64,000 nt of DNA, taken from the NCBI RefSeq assembly GCF_005116505.1, contig NZ_SWBR01000006.1, positions 37,758 to 101,757 on the forward strand, written 5' to 3'. Within the stretch, counting starts at the first letter, position 1, and the number at the start of each line of letters is the position of its first letter. Both the position numbers and the translations under genes were made by a program. Shown here piece by piece: positions 17,399 through 26,513 of the stretch. The notes under the pieces were generated by a model. That model had not been told where the DNA came from, did no database searches, and saw only the letters and a list, made by a program, of their open reading frames with translations. The stretch is from Pedobacter polaris (GTDB taxonomy: Bacteria > Bacteroidota > Bacteroidia > Sphingobacteriales > Sphingobacteriaceae).

Positions 17399-18940
17399 TT
17401 AATAACCATCATTTTGTTTCAACACGTTTTTACTCAAATCTATTTGAGTTTGTGGAATTGGCAATAAATTATCTCTACTAGCAGAAAAATTTGTTTTACC
17501 AGCTGCATTCATTGCAGTTTGAGAAATACCCCATCTCACAATATCAAAGAAACGATCATGCTCCATAGCTAGTTCAATTCTTCTTTCTTGTTGTATAGCA
17601 CTTCTTAACAAAGTTTGATCGGTTGTAGTTACATTAGGTAGAATACTTGCGTTTCCTGCTCTAGCTCTAGCTCTTACACTATTCAAGGCAGTTAATGCAT
17701 TTGTAGTATTGTTAGCTCCACCCACCTCATTTGCAGCTTCTGCGAACATTAAAACCACATCTGCATATCTTAAAATTCTAACATTCATCCAATAGCCAAA
17801 GTTATTGCCAATAGATGCTCGGTAAGCAGGACTGGTATGCGTTTTATGATTGTACCTTGGATTTGGCAAACCTAATGGCGTAACCTCTCCATAAACTGTA
17901 ATTCCTGGTGTTGTACCTGTACTTGTATAAAGAATTGTTCTTGCTTTACGAGGGTCATTAGGTTCATACGCTGCCTCAAGCATTGCGCTTGGCACATTCC
18001 ATCCCCAACCTAAATTCCATGTTCCAGAGCCACGTACACCTTGATGACTAGAGTTTTGAATTCCGTTAGCAGTTGGTACTGTTGCACTTGCTGTAGCCTG
18101 AATTTCAAAAACAGATTCTGAACTGTTCTCACCACTTTCACCAAAAATTTTGGTATATGGAGTTAATAAATCATATTGACCAGATGTCATTACTGCATTT
18201 GCTGAAGCCATAGCCATAGACCATTTCTTTTCAGTTAGATATACTTTAGCTAGAATGCCATTTGCGGCACCTTTTGTAGCACGGCCAACAAATTTTTTGT
18301 CCCAGTTTAATGGCAAGTTTGCAGCTGCAAAAACTAAGTCACTTTCAATGAATGCATAAATTTGCTCTGGTGTACTTTGTGGGATGTTTGAGCCTACAAC
18401 TGTGCCTAGTTTATCTATCAAAGGAACTTTTCCAAAAAGACGCACTAACATAAAGTAAGCGTATCCACGCATGAATTTTGCTTCAGCTTCTGATTGAATT
18501 TTAACAGCATCTGTTGCAATAAGATCTTTATTGTTTTCAATCTCATATAAGGTAATATTACATTTGTTGATTAATGCATAATACCCCAACCATAATGCGT
18601 TACATCTTCCATTACTTGGTAAAACGGGGAAATTATCCATAGAAATCACATCGGCCCCACCATCTGAAGGAGTACTACCTTTATCGGCATCATCACTTCT
18701 AATACTTGTGGCTACCATAAAACCATCTACGTGTACATCATAAGATCTTAAATCTTTATAAGCACCAAACAGGAATTGATCATATACTCCAGAACCTAAA
18801 GGATATGGATAATCTTCTTTGGTATATTCTCCCTGTTTTTCTGTATCAAGGAATTTTTTACATCCCGAATTGATAGATAACAATGTTGCAGCAAGTACTG
18901 CAACACCTATATATCTTTTTGTATGATTAAATATTTTCAT
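17399..18940 (-). CDS. SusD/RagB family nutrient-binding outer-membrane lipoprotein
   Basis: A 513-residue SusD-like protein. The lipoprotein Cys27 lies in LLSINSGCKKFLD. The N-terminal helical region includes AEAKFMRGYAYFMLVRLFG, a strongly conserved family segment, and the C-terminal half has VVLMFAEAANEVGG, ALNSVRARAR and RRIELAMEHDRFFDIVRWG. SusD proteins cap the SusC barrel and bind glycan outside the cell. The gene starts 29 bp after susC. The pairing with a 1008-residue SusC defines the locus as a polysaccharide utilisation locus. Confidence 0.95.
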   Translation of the reverse strand: MKIFNHTKRYIGVAVLAATLLSINSGCKKFLDTEKQGEYTKEDYPYPLGSGVYDQFLFGAYKDLRSYDVHVDGFMVATSIRSDDADKGSTPSDGGADVISMDNFPVLPSNGRCNALWLGYYALINKCNITLYEIENNKDLIATDAVKIQSEAEAKFMRGYAYFMLVRLFGKVPLIDKLGTVVGSNIPQSTPEQIYAFIESDLVFAAANLPLNWDKKFVGRATKGAANGILAKVYLTEKKWSMAMASANAVMTSGQYDLLTPYTKIFGESGENSSESVFEIQATASATVPTANGIQNSSHQGVRGSGTWNLGWGWNVPSAMLEAAYEPNDPRKARTILYTSTGTTPGITVYGEVTPLGLPNPRYNHKTHTSPAYRASIGNNFGYWMNVRILRYADVVLMFAEAANEVGGANNTTNALTALNSVRARARAGNASILPNVTTTDQTLLRSAIQQERRIELAMEHDRFFDIVRWGISQTAMNAAGKTNFSASRDNLLPIPQTQIDLSKNVLKQNDGY

Positions 18941-18969
18941 TTTATTTATATTAAATAATGATTTACAAC

Positions 18970-21900
18970 TTAGAAAGTTACGTTTAAGCCAAACGAGTAA
19001 ATTGCAGGTACAGGATAAACGCCGTTATCAGCACCACCTGCCAAAATGTTTCCAATTTGAGCTTCAGGTGTATAACCACTCACTTTACTCCAAGTTTTGA
19101 TGTTTTGACCACTTAAGAATAACCTCAATTTGTTAACGCCAATTTTAGTCAATGCATTAGCGGCAAACGTATAACCAACTTGTACATTTCTCAATCTGAA
19201 ATAGTCACCATCTTCTAGGTAATAACTACTAAAAAGGAAATTGTTAGATCTAGCATTGTTTAATATTGGCTCTACATTTGTTGACCCTTGACCAGTCCAT
19301 GCATTTAGCCTGTTGCTTTCGTAGTTTAATACTGCAAACGCTGCAGTTCTACGTTGTGTATATATTTTGTTTCCAGCTACACCTTGACCGTCAATTGTGG
19401 CATCAAAACCTTTATAGTTCATACTTAAGCTTAAACCATAGCTATATGGAGGGAAAGGGGTTCCTAAATACGTTCTATCCGCTGGAGTTATAGCACCATC
19501 ACCATTTAAGTCTGCATATTTTATATCACCAGGTTGAGAATCTGCAAAACTGCCATTCGTTGCAATGTCTGCAGGATTTTGGTAAATACCAGTTTGTTTG
19601 TATCCATAAAAATAACCAATTGATCTACCAGTTTCAGTTACATTTATACCACCATTACCTAGAATTTTAAACTCAGATGTATTGCCAAGTGAATTAACAA
19701 AGTTCTTATTGTAGCCAAAATTGGTTGTGAAATTATAAGAAAAATCATCGCCAATTTTGTCATTCCAACCCAACATCACCTCAATACCTTTATTTGTGAT
19801 TTTACCTAAGTTGGTGAAAAATGTTTCACTACCCAGTGTGCCAAGAAGTGTATATGATGTTACAATATCACTAGTTGTTTTGTTGTAGACTCCAATCTCT
19901 GCTGATAGGCGATTATTTAATGCTTTAACCTCTAAACCTAAATCTACGCCTTGTACAGTTTCGTAACCCAAGTTTGGATCCACTCTATAGGCATTCTGAA
20001 CAGCAGTATAAATATTATCCCCAAATATTGCAGTTGATGAATTTGATAAGCCAATTTGGAAATAGTTATTTGGAACTCCGTTAGAATTTCCAATTCTACC
20101 CCACGAACCGCGTAGCTTTAAGAAATCAATTCCTTTGATATTGTCTTTAAAGAAAGACTCCTCACTTGCAACCCATCCTAATCCAACACTACCAAATGTT
20201 CTCCATCTGTTCATCTGTGGAAATTTAGAACTTCCATCTCTTCTAGCAGTTGCATTTATTAAATATTTGTTTTGGAATGAATAGCTACCTCTTAAGAAAA
20301 ATCCTGCATTAGATTCCTCAGAACCGCCACCATTATTGAAAGTAGGGTTATTTGCATTAATAATTCCTAAATACCATAAATCTGGATCATTTGGAACGTT
20401 CAATGTTGTATCTCTACGAGAACCTGAAAGACTTGTGCTTGATGCAAAATAAGATGAAAAACCGCCTACCGCAGTTACCTTATGCCCACCTTTAAATTCT
20501 TTATCAAAAGTTATGGTATGATCTTGTTGATATTTACGGAATTCACTCGCGGCTTGACCAACGGTTGTTCTAACAGATTGATCGTAAAATCTTTCTGTTT
20601 GTGCAAGGCCTTCTCCTAAGTTAACTACCGTAAATGGAAGTGGTGAATAATCTCTTGAATTGTTAAAGCCTAAATCGGTATAGACAGTAGACCTTAATGT
20701 GAAATCTTTTAAGAATTTAATCTCTGCAAATAAGCTACCATTTATTCTGTAACCTCTATTAACTGAAGTATTCCTGTTACGTTCTAAAGCATAAATTGGG
20801 TTGCCAACCTGCGCTCTTTGAAATAACGGCATTGTATTGTATAATCCGTCTGGACTTTGAACAGCAACAATAGGAGCAGCCCAGATTGCATTATTTAAAC
20901 CAGCTTGTGATGGGTTGTTTCTCCAGTGAAAACCAGTTATGTTTCCCCCTACTTTTATTTTATCGGTAATACGAATCTCCTCATTTAAACGTGCAATGAA
21001 TTTTTTATAGTTATTATATTTAACTACACCGTCTTGGTCATTATATCCAATATTAATTAACGTAGTGCTTTTTTCTCCGCTATTGCTAATACTCACTGAG
21101 TTGGTATTAATAGTAGCATCACGCAAAATTAAATCCTGCCAATCTGTATTAGCCGTATAATTTGTATAATCTTGGGGAGCTGCATTTAAATTTGCTAATT
21201 GTGCAGAATATAATTTCTTAAACCCTTCAGCATCTGTAACATCAATTCTATCGATAATTCTTTGAATACCTAGAGTACTTTGAAAGTTTACAGTAGTTTT
21301 CCCTCTAGCAGAAACTTTGGTAGTAATTGCAATTACACCATTAGCCCCTCTTAGACCGTAAATTGCAACAGACGACGCATCACGCAATAAGTCTATAGTT
21401 TCTATATCAGCAGGGTTTAAAAAGTCGATATTATCAACCATTTGCCCATCTACAACATATAATGGACTAGCACTATTTGTACTGTTTATCCCACGAATAC
21501 GAACAACAGGACTTGCACCTGGACTACCTGAATTGGTAATTGTTAAGCCTGGTACCTTACCTTGCAAAGCTGCAATTGGATTTGTTACAGCGTACTTTTC
21601 AATATCGGCTCCTTTAACGCTGGCGATTGACCCTGTAACATCTCTTTTCTTTTGAGTACCATAACCAACTACAACAACTTGATCAAGATCATTTTGTGCT
21701 AGTCTTAGGGTAACATTAATTGTTGTTTCATTGTTGATTGCGATTTCTTGCGTTGTAAATCCAATATAGGAAAATACAAGTGTTGAATTCGCAGGAGCAC
21801 TAATAGAATAGTTTCCAGTTGCATCTGTTTGAACTCCATTTTTTGTTCCTTTAATTATAACGCTAGCGAAAGGAATTGTAATTCCTTGATCGTCTTTAAC

Positions 21901-21996
21901 TACACCCTTAACTGTAACATTTTGGGCGTAAGCAACGTTTAATAAAAGCAAACAAAGTGTGGTGAGGACAGAAAATTTTGTAAAGATTTTTTTCAT
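18970..21996 (-). CDS. SusC/RagA family TonB-dependent outer-membrane transporter
   Basis: A 1008-residue TonB-linked porin. In order: signal peptide (ending LLNVAYAQ), carboxypeptidase-regulatory-like domain (VTVKGVVKDDQGITIPFASV), TonB-box region (LDQVVVVGYGTQKKRDVTG), plug domain (ALQGKVPGLTI and RIRGINSTNSASPLYVVDG), then a 22-strand barrel ending in an aromatic strand (IYSFGLNVTF). It imports oligosaccharides released at the surface. It is the first gene of the catabolic operon, downstream of a 253-bp control region and the regulator gene. Length is typical for the group. Confidence 0.96.
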   Translation of the reverse strand: MKKIFTKFSVLTTLCLLLLNVAYAQNVTVKGVVKDDQGITIPFASVIIKGTKNGVQTDATGNYSISAPANSTLVFSYIGFTTQEIAINNETTINVTLRLAQNDLDQVVVVGYGTQKKRDVTGSIASVKGADIEKYAVTNPIAALQGKVPGLTITNSGSPGASPVVRIRGINSTNSASPLYVVDGQMVDNIDFLNPADIETIDLLRDASSVAIYGLRGANGVIAITTKVSARGKTTVNFQSTLGIQRIIDRIDVTDAEGFKKLYSAQLANLNAAPQDYTNYTANTDWQDLILRDATINTNSVSISNSGEKSTTLINIGYNDQDGVVKYNNYKKFIARLNEEIRITDKIKVGGNITGFHWRNNPSQAGLNNAIWAAPIVAVQSPDGLYNTMPLFQRAQVGNPIYALERNRNTSVNRGYRINGSLFAEIKFLKDFTLRSTVYTDLGFNNSRDYSPLPFTVVNLGEGLAQTERFYDQSVRTTVGQAASEFRKYQQDHTITFDKEFKGGHKVTAVGGFSSYFASSTSLSGSRRDTTLNVPNDPDLWYLGIINANNPTFNNGGGSEESNAGFFLRGSYSFQNKYLINATARRDGSSKFPQMNRWRTFGSVGLGWVASEESFFKDNIKGIDFLKLRGSWGRIGNSNGVPNNYFQIGLSNSSTAIFGDNIYTAVQNAYRVDPNLGYETVQGVDLGLEVKALNNRLSAEIGVYNKTTSDIVTSYTLLGTLGSETFFTNLGKITNKGIEVMLGWNDKIGDDFSYNFTTNFGYNKNFVNSLGNTSEFKILGNGGINVTETGRSIGYFYGYKQTGIYQNPADIATNGSFADSQPGDIKYADLNGDGAITPADRTYLGTPFPPYSYGLSLSMNYKGFDATIDGQGVAGNKIYTQRRTAAFAVLNYESNRLNAWTGQGSTNVEPILNNARSNNFLFSSYYLEDGDYFRLRNVQVGYTFAANALTKIGVNKLRLFLSGQNIKTWSKVSGYTPEAQIGNILAGGADNGVYPVPAIYSFGLNVTF

Positions 21997-22249
21997 ACTA
22001 TTTACATTTGTTTATAATTGATTACTCTAATTTTCTGTTTTTGTTTGGTTAATACAAGTTATAACACCTATACATTAATACATCATTGGTTAAATGTGTA
22101 CTATCTCATACCGGTAGACAAAGTTGAATATTAGTCTAAAAACGATGTTTTTTAAGGTATAACAGGAAAATTACAACTACTACAAAGCAATTATTTCAAG
22201 ATAGACTTGATGAAAGAAAAATTGAGGTATGAGAGGTAATGATGTAGTG
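21997..22249 (-). promoter_or_regulatory. Control region upstream of susC
   Basis: This 253-bp AT-rich gap separates the regulator stop from the susC start. I see no canonical TAnnTTTG box on the minus strand, which would fit activator-dependent transcription. An 8-bp palindrome TACCGGTA at 22109-22116, unusually GC-rich for its surroundings, is a candidate operator. No small gene is apparent. Confidence 0.45.
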
Positions 22250-25153
22250 TTAAAGTTCCATTAAAAACTCTGTTAAGTTTTTATCATGCGGAACTTCTAA
22301 TTTTTTACGCAAACGATAGCGTCGAATTTCAACGCCTCTAAGTGAAATATTTAAAAGAGAGGCCATTTCTTTGCTGCTCATATTCATGTGTAAGTAAGCG
22401 CAAAGTTTAAGGTCGTTGGGTACTAAATCTGGGTGGTTAGCTTTAAGCTTTTTAAAGAAACTTTCATGTGCTTCATTGAAACTGCTCTCAAATAAATTCC
22501 AATCTCGCTCATCATTCATCCCATCATCAATAACTTTTTGAATTTTTCTCAATTGATCTTCTGAAAGCTTCTTACCGTTCTCATCTCTCAATTTCGTCAT
22601 TTCTTCGCTTAGTTTTTGAAGCAATTCGTTTTTGTAAACTAAACTCATGGCAGAATTTGCTAGTTCTCTATTTTTACTTGCAAGCTCTGCCTGTAACTTC
22701 TCAGTTTGTATCTTTATAATTTGCTTCTCTGTAACTTCAGCTTCTTTCTTTAAAAATTCTTCTTTTTCTGCTTGAAGCTTATCAGATATAGCTTGCTGGT
22801 CTTTACCTAATTTAGCTTCATAAATTCTTTTACCAGCTATTAAGGCAATAATACCTGCGATGATGTAAAACAAGATTGCCCAATTGCTGCCATACCAGGG
22901 CGGTGCAACTGTAAACTCAAACTCTGTTATAGTGCTAATTGATTTCTCATTTATTTTTGCCCTTACTTTAAACTTGTAATTTCCCCTACTAAGGTTAGTA
23001 AAATCTTTTTGAGTTGCAGGGCTCCAATCAGACCACTGTTTTGAATATCCTTCTAAGTAATACTGAAATTTAACTTTTGATTGTCGGTAATAAGGAAGTG
23101 AAAAAGATATTCTAATGTTATTTCTACTAAAAGAAATTTCTATTGGATCGCCATCATTACCGTTTTCGGTTAGTGTAGCATATTTGTCAGTAATATCTTC
23201 AACCCTCCTAATAAGTACTGAAGGAAGTTTTAGTGGCTCATTGTTGTATTGGGCATTTGTTGTATTATAGATTACAAAACCATCATCAACACTTATTAGA
23301 TATATTTTACTGCTAATCTGACTAATGTTTTCATAATACTGCACCATTCGTCCATCTAAGATGCTGAATCTACTAGAGTCTATTGCTATTTTACCAGGTT
23401 GAATTAAGTTAACCAAGCTCATTTTACCATGATTTATGAACCAGTATTTTTTTAAACCTGCATTGATAATCTTATTAGCTGTAGCGTAACTGCCTAACCT
23501 TTTATTAAGTGCCTCATATTTGCTAAAGCGATTACTGATTTCGTCATAAACTAAAAAGCCAGCATCCGAAGAAAAAATAATCTTGTTCTCAACATTAAAC
23601 ATATTGATATTAAAACTGCTTGGTAATCCATTACTTTCATCATAAAATTGGATGTTTTTAGCACTTTTTAAATCTTCACTTAAGGTTAGCTTGTATAGTC
23701 CTTTGTAGGCATGACTAACCCAAATGTCTCCCTTGTTATCTTGTTCAATATATCTAGAAGGTTCGCCAAAGCCGGTTACTTTATGACTAAATCTCCAATT
23801 TCCACTGGCATCTTTAACAAAAAGAACCAAGCCAGTATAAGTGCCTTGAATAAGATAATTTGGATTAGAATTTAACTTTTTAATGGTCCACCCACCACTT
23901 ATGCTAGATATTTTTTCCATTCTTTCTCCAACAATGTTGAAGGTGCCATCGTTATGCCCGCAAATTAATTGGTTGTCTATTAAACTTAAGTCCCAAACTT
24001 GGCCTTGTGAATTTGGTATGAGCTTAAAATCAAAACTATTAAAAAGGTTGCCGTTTTCTGGTAACCAAGGGCTTACAAATAAACCTTGATTTGTACCTAG
24101 ATAAATCTTATTCTTCACAATCAAGCTCGAATACACAGTGCCAAACTGACCAGTTTTATCAAAATAAAAATAGAGTGGAGAGTTAAGTTCAATTCTATCA
24201 ATTCCATTATCTAAACCTGCCCAAAGATTTTGCTCATTATCAGCATATAAACTAAGAATGGTATTGTTCTGTAACCCACTAGATTTATTAATTCTTTGTA
24301 CCACATTCCCATTTTCATCAATAATGATTAATCCATTTAGAATAGTGCCATATGCATAATACTTGTTTAGTATTTTAACACCATTATTGAGTTGGTAGGT
24401 TTTTAGAAATGAGTTTGCAGGACTTGAAAGAGGTTTAAAATTAGTGCCATCATATATGAAAAGTCCATTTTTGCTGGTTCCTATAATAAAGCTGTTGTTT
24501 TTATAAGGGAGTATAGAAAGGATACCAGTAACTCCTAAAATTTCGCTTCCAGCTAATGGAATTAGGTTTTTTCCTTGCAACTCAAAAAGCCCTTTGCCCA
24601 ACACTTCGGCAAAAAGTTTATTTCCAACTAAGTGTACAAACAAAAACGGATTGGATGCTTTTATAACACTAACTTTTTTGTTTTCGTAAACAAAAATGGT
24701 AGAGAAAGTTTGAAAAATCACCTTTTTATCAACTACATATATTTTCCAAACTTCATCAGTTATTTTATATGGTTTCGGAATAAGGTTGATTAAAGATTTA
24801 TAGGTTAGTCGTTTATCCTGATAAGACCAAAAACCAAACTCTCCAAAACTACCTGTATATATCATTCCATCAGTTGAAGTTGCTACTGAACGAACAATTT
24901 GACGATTTGGCATTTTATATTGTTGCCAATATTTGCCGTCAAAAGTTAAAAGACCTTCGGCATTGCCAAAATACATTAGTCCATTTTTGTCTTTAGCAAT
25001 AGACCAATTTTGGTTGCCAGATAAATAAGATGATTTAGGATAATTTTGAACGTAAGGAACCCCTATGCTTTGAATATCACTAGCTAGTAGCTGCACCGAG
25101 CTAAACCAAAATGCTATAAATGCAATAAAATATTTGGTAAAACTGTTTTTCAT
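22250..25153 (-). CDS. Y_Y_Y-domain transmembrane regulator with LuxR-type HTH
   Basis: A 967-residue one-protein sensor/regulator. The signal peptide is followed by a beta-propeller sensor of about 650 residues with two-component-regulator-propeller-like repeats (NLWAGLDNGIDRIEL, GDIWVSHAYKGLYKL). A Y_Y_Y domain (KVKFQYYLEGYSKQWSDW), one transmembrane helix (WAILFYIIAGIIALIAG), a Glu/Lys-rich coiled coil and a C-terminal LuxR-type HTH (MSSKEMASLLNISLRGVEI) follow. There is no histidine kinase or receiver domain, so it signals directly from periplasm to DNA, unlike classical hybrid two-component PUL regulators. It is encoded just upstream of susC on the same strand and should activate the locus. 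Confidence 0.88.
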   Translation of the reverse strand: MKNSFTKYFIAFIAFWFSSVQLLASDIQSIGVPYVQNYPKSSYLSGNQNWSIAKDKNGLMYFGNAEGLLTFDGKYWQQYKMPNRQIVRSVATSTDGMIYTGSFGEFGFWSYQDKRLTYKSLINLIPKPYKITDEVWKIYVVDKKVIFQTFSTIFVYENKKVSVIKASNPFLFVHLVGNKLFAEVLGKGLFELQGKNLIPLAGSEILGVTGILSILPYKNNSFIIGTSKNGLFIYDGTNFKPLSSPANSFLKTYQLNNGVKILNKYYAYGTILNGLIIIDENGNVVQRINKSSGLQNNTILSLYADNEQNLWAGLDNGIDRIELNSPLYFYFDKTGQFGTVYSSLIVKNKIYLGTNQGLFVSPWLPENGNLFNSFDFKLIPNSQGQVWDLSLIDNQLICGHNDGTFNIVGERMEKISSISGGWTIKKLNSNPNYLIQGTYTGLVLFVKDASGNWRFSHKVTGFGEPSRYIEQDNKGDIWVSHAYKGLYKLTLSEDLKSAKNIQFYDESNGLPSSFNINMFNVENKIIFSSDAGFLVYDEISNRFSKYEALNKRLGSYATANKIINAGLKKYWFINHGKMSLVNLIQPGKIAIDSSRFSILDGRMVQYYENISQISSKIYLISVDDGFVIYNTTNAQYNNEPLKLPSVLIRRVEDITDKYATLTENGNDGDPIEISFSRNNIRISFSLPYYRQSKVKFQYYLEGYSKQWSDWSPATQKDFTNLSRGNYKFKVRAKINEKSISTITEFEFTVAPPWYGSNWAILFYIIAGIIALIAGKRIYEAKLGKDQQAISDKLQAEKEEFLKKEAEVTEKQIIKIQTEKLQAELASKNRELANSAMSLVYKNELLQKLSEEMTKLRDENGKKLSEDQLRKIQKVIDDGMNDERDWNLFESSFNEAHESFFKKLKANHPDLVPNDLKLCAYLHMNMSSKEMASLLNISLRGVEIRRYRLRKKLEVPHDKNLTEFLMEL

Positions 25154-25462
25154 TTTAAATAACGCAACTACAATTGTTGCAAAATAATATTAATAACTAA
25201 GAATATGTAAATTGAGCATAAATATAGTTGAAGCGCAATGCCTGTGATCATCGGTTTTGATAGTCCCGCCACCATTTCATTACTCTCTCGATGATATCGA
25301 GATTGCTGGCTTTCCATTTTGTTGGGGCTAGTTAATTTAGGCTAACCTAAGTTACTTAAACCTGACAGGAGCGAGTACGAAGCCAATCTTTCTAGCATTA
25401 AAGTGAATGGCAGGACTCACTGATCCATAAAATGCCGGAGCTTGCTTTTTCTAAATGTAAAA
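25154..25462. other. Intergenic region with no gene; GC-richer remnant sequence
   Basis: No reading frame or RNA gene is supported in these 309 bases. The part at about 25240-25440 is visibly richer in GC than its surroundings and contains words such as acctgacaggagcgagtac, as in decayed Bacteroidota intergenic repeats. It must also contain the promoter of the regulator gene, which I could not identify. Confidence 0.4.
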
Positions 25463-26389
25463 CTAAGCTTTTACAGGCTGAGGAACTTTTACATAATATC
25501 CAGTACCATCATAAGGACGCTTGCGAGGATGAGTGGTGCACGCAACGGAGCAGCAGCCCTGTAGCTTATCTCCGCATTCATCACATTGCGTAATGTGCTC
25601 ATTGCATTCTGGATTGGCACAATTTATCATTTTTGGAGTTGTAGTGCCACAGTTATAACAAACAGAAACTATGGTAGGATTTACAGAATTCACATCAACG
25701 GCAATACGATTGTCGAAAACATAACATTTGCCCTCAAAATCTTTTCCACCCGCTTCCTTGCCATATTTTATAATGCCACCATGTAATTGATAAACATCAG
25801 TAAAACCATGATGAAGTAGTAATGCCGATGCTTTTTCACATTTAATACCTCCTGTACAGTAGGTCATTACTTTTTTGTCCTTGTATTGAGCTAGCGCATT
25901 AATTTGATCTGGGAAATCACGAAAATTCTCAATATCAAGTGTTACGGCATTTTTAAACTTACCAAGATTATGCTCATAGTTAGAACGTACATCGAGTATA
26001 ACAACGTCATCGCGATCTAGCATTTCACTAAACTCTTTTGGCTCTAAATATTTTCCTGTTTTCTCATTCGGATTAATAATACTTGTGTCTCTTAAGCCAG
26101 AGTATACTATTTCTGCTTTGTAACGACAATGCATTTTGATGAACGAGGGTTCAGCAACCTCATCAATTTTGAAATCGGTTTTAGCAAAACGATCATCGGC
26201 TTTAATGTGTGCCATGTAAGTATCACAAGCTTCTTTTGTTCCTGAAACAGTTCCGTTAAGACCTTCTTCGGCAACGATAATTCGGCCAACTAATCCTAAA
26301 GATTTACAAAAAGCTAAATGGTCTGCTGCAAATTGTTCAGCATCTGCTATTGGAGAATAGCAATAATAAAGTAAAGTATTGTATGTCAT
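25463..26389 (-). CDS. trhO: tRNA uridine(34) hydroxylase TrhO (rhodanese-like, YceA family)
   Basis: A 308-residue protein. Residues 1-95 form the N-terminal acylphosphatase-like domain (GLNGTVSGTKEACD and FIKMHCRYK). The rhodanese domain holds VVILDVRSNYEHNLGKF and the active-site Cys178 in YCTGGIKCEKAS. The Cys-rich tail (CYNCGTTTP, CANPECNEHI, CDECGD) is the family's typical C-terminal extension. TrhO hydroxylates U34 of certain tRNAs as a step towards 5-carboxymethoxy- or methoxyuridine, using oxygen. It stands alone between a repeat-rich gap and the DUF5686 gene on the same strand. Confidence 0.93.
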   Translation of the reverse strand: MTYNTLLYYCYSPIADAEQFAADHLAFCKSLGLVGRIIVAEEGLNGTVSGTKEACDTYMAHIKADDRFAKTDFKIDEVAEPSFIKMHCRYKAEIVYSGLRDTSIINPNEKTGKYLEPKEFSEMLDRDDVVILDVRSNYEHNLGKFKNAVTLDIENFRDFPDQINALAQYKDKKVMTYCTGGIKCEKASALLLHHGFTDVYQLHGGIIKYGKEAGGKDFEGKCYVFDNRIAVDVNSVNPTIVSVCYNCGTTTPKMINCANPECNEHITQCDECGDKLQGCCSVACTTHPRKRPYDGTGYYVKVPQPVKA

Positions 26390-26454
26390 AATTTCATTGA
26401 TACTGTTGCAAACAGCGTTTAATGCATGACAAAGATAATAAATTGAGTAATAAG

Positions 26455-26513
26455 TTGTAGGTTATAAGTAATAAGTATAAACTTAGAACGTAAAACTTAT
26501 AACTTACAACGTA
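26455..26513. repeat. AT-rich degenerate intergenic repeat (family C, copy 2)
   Basis: Alternating gttataagt and acttataacttacaac words in both orientations lie between two minus-strand genes. They resemble 4545-4600 and 61030-61068. It is non-coding. Confidence 0.45.
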
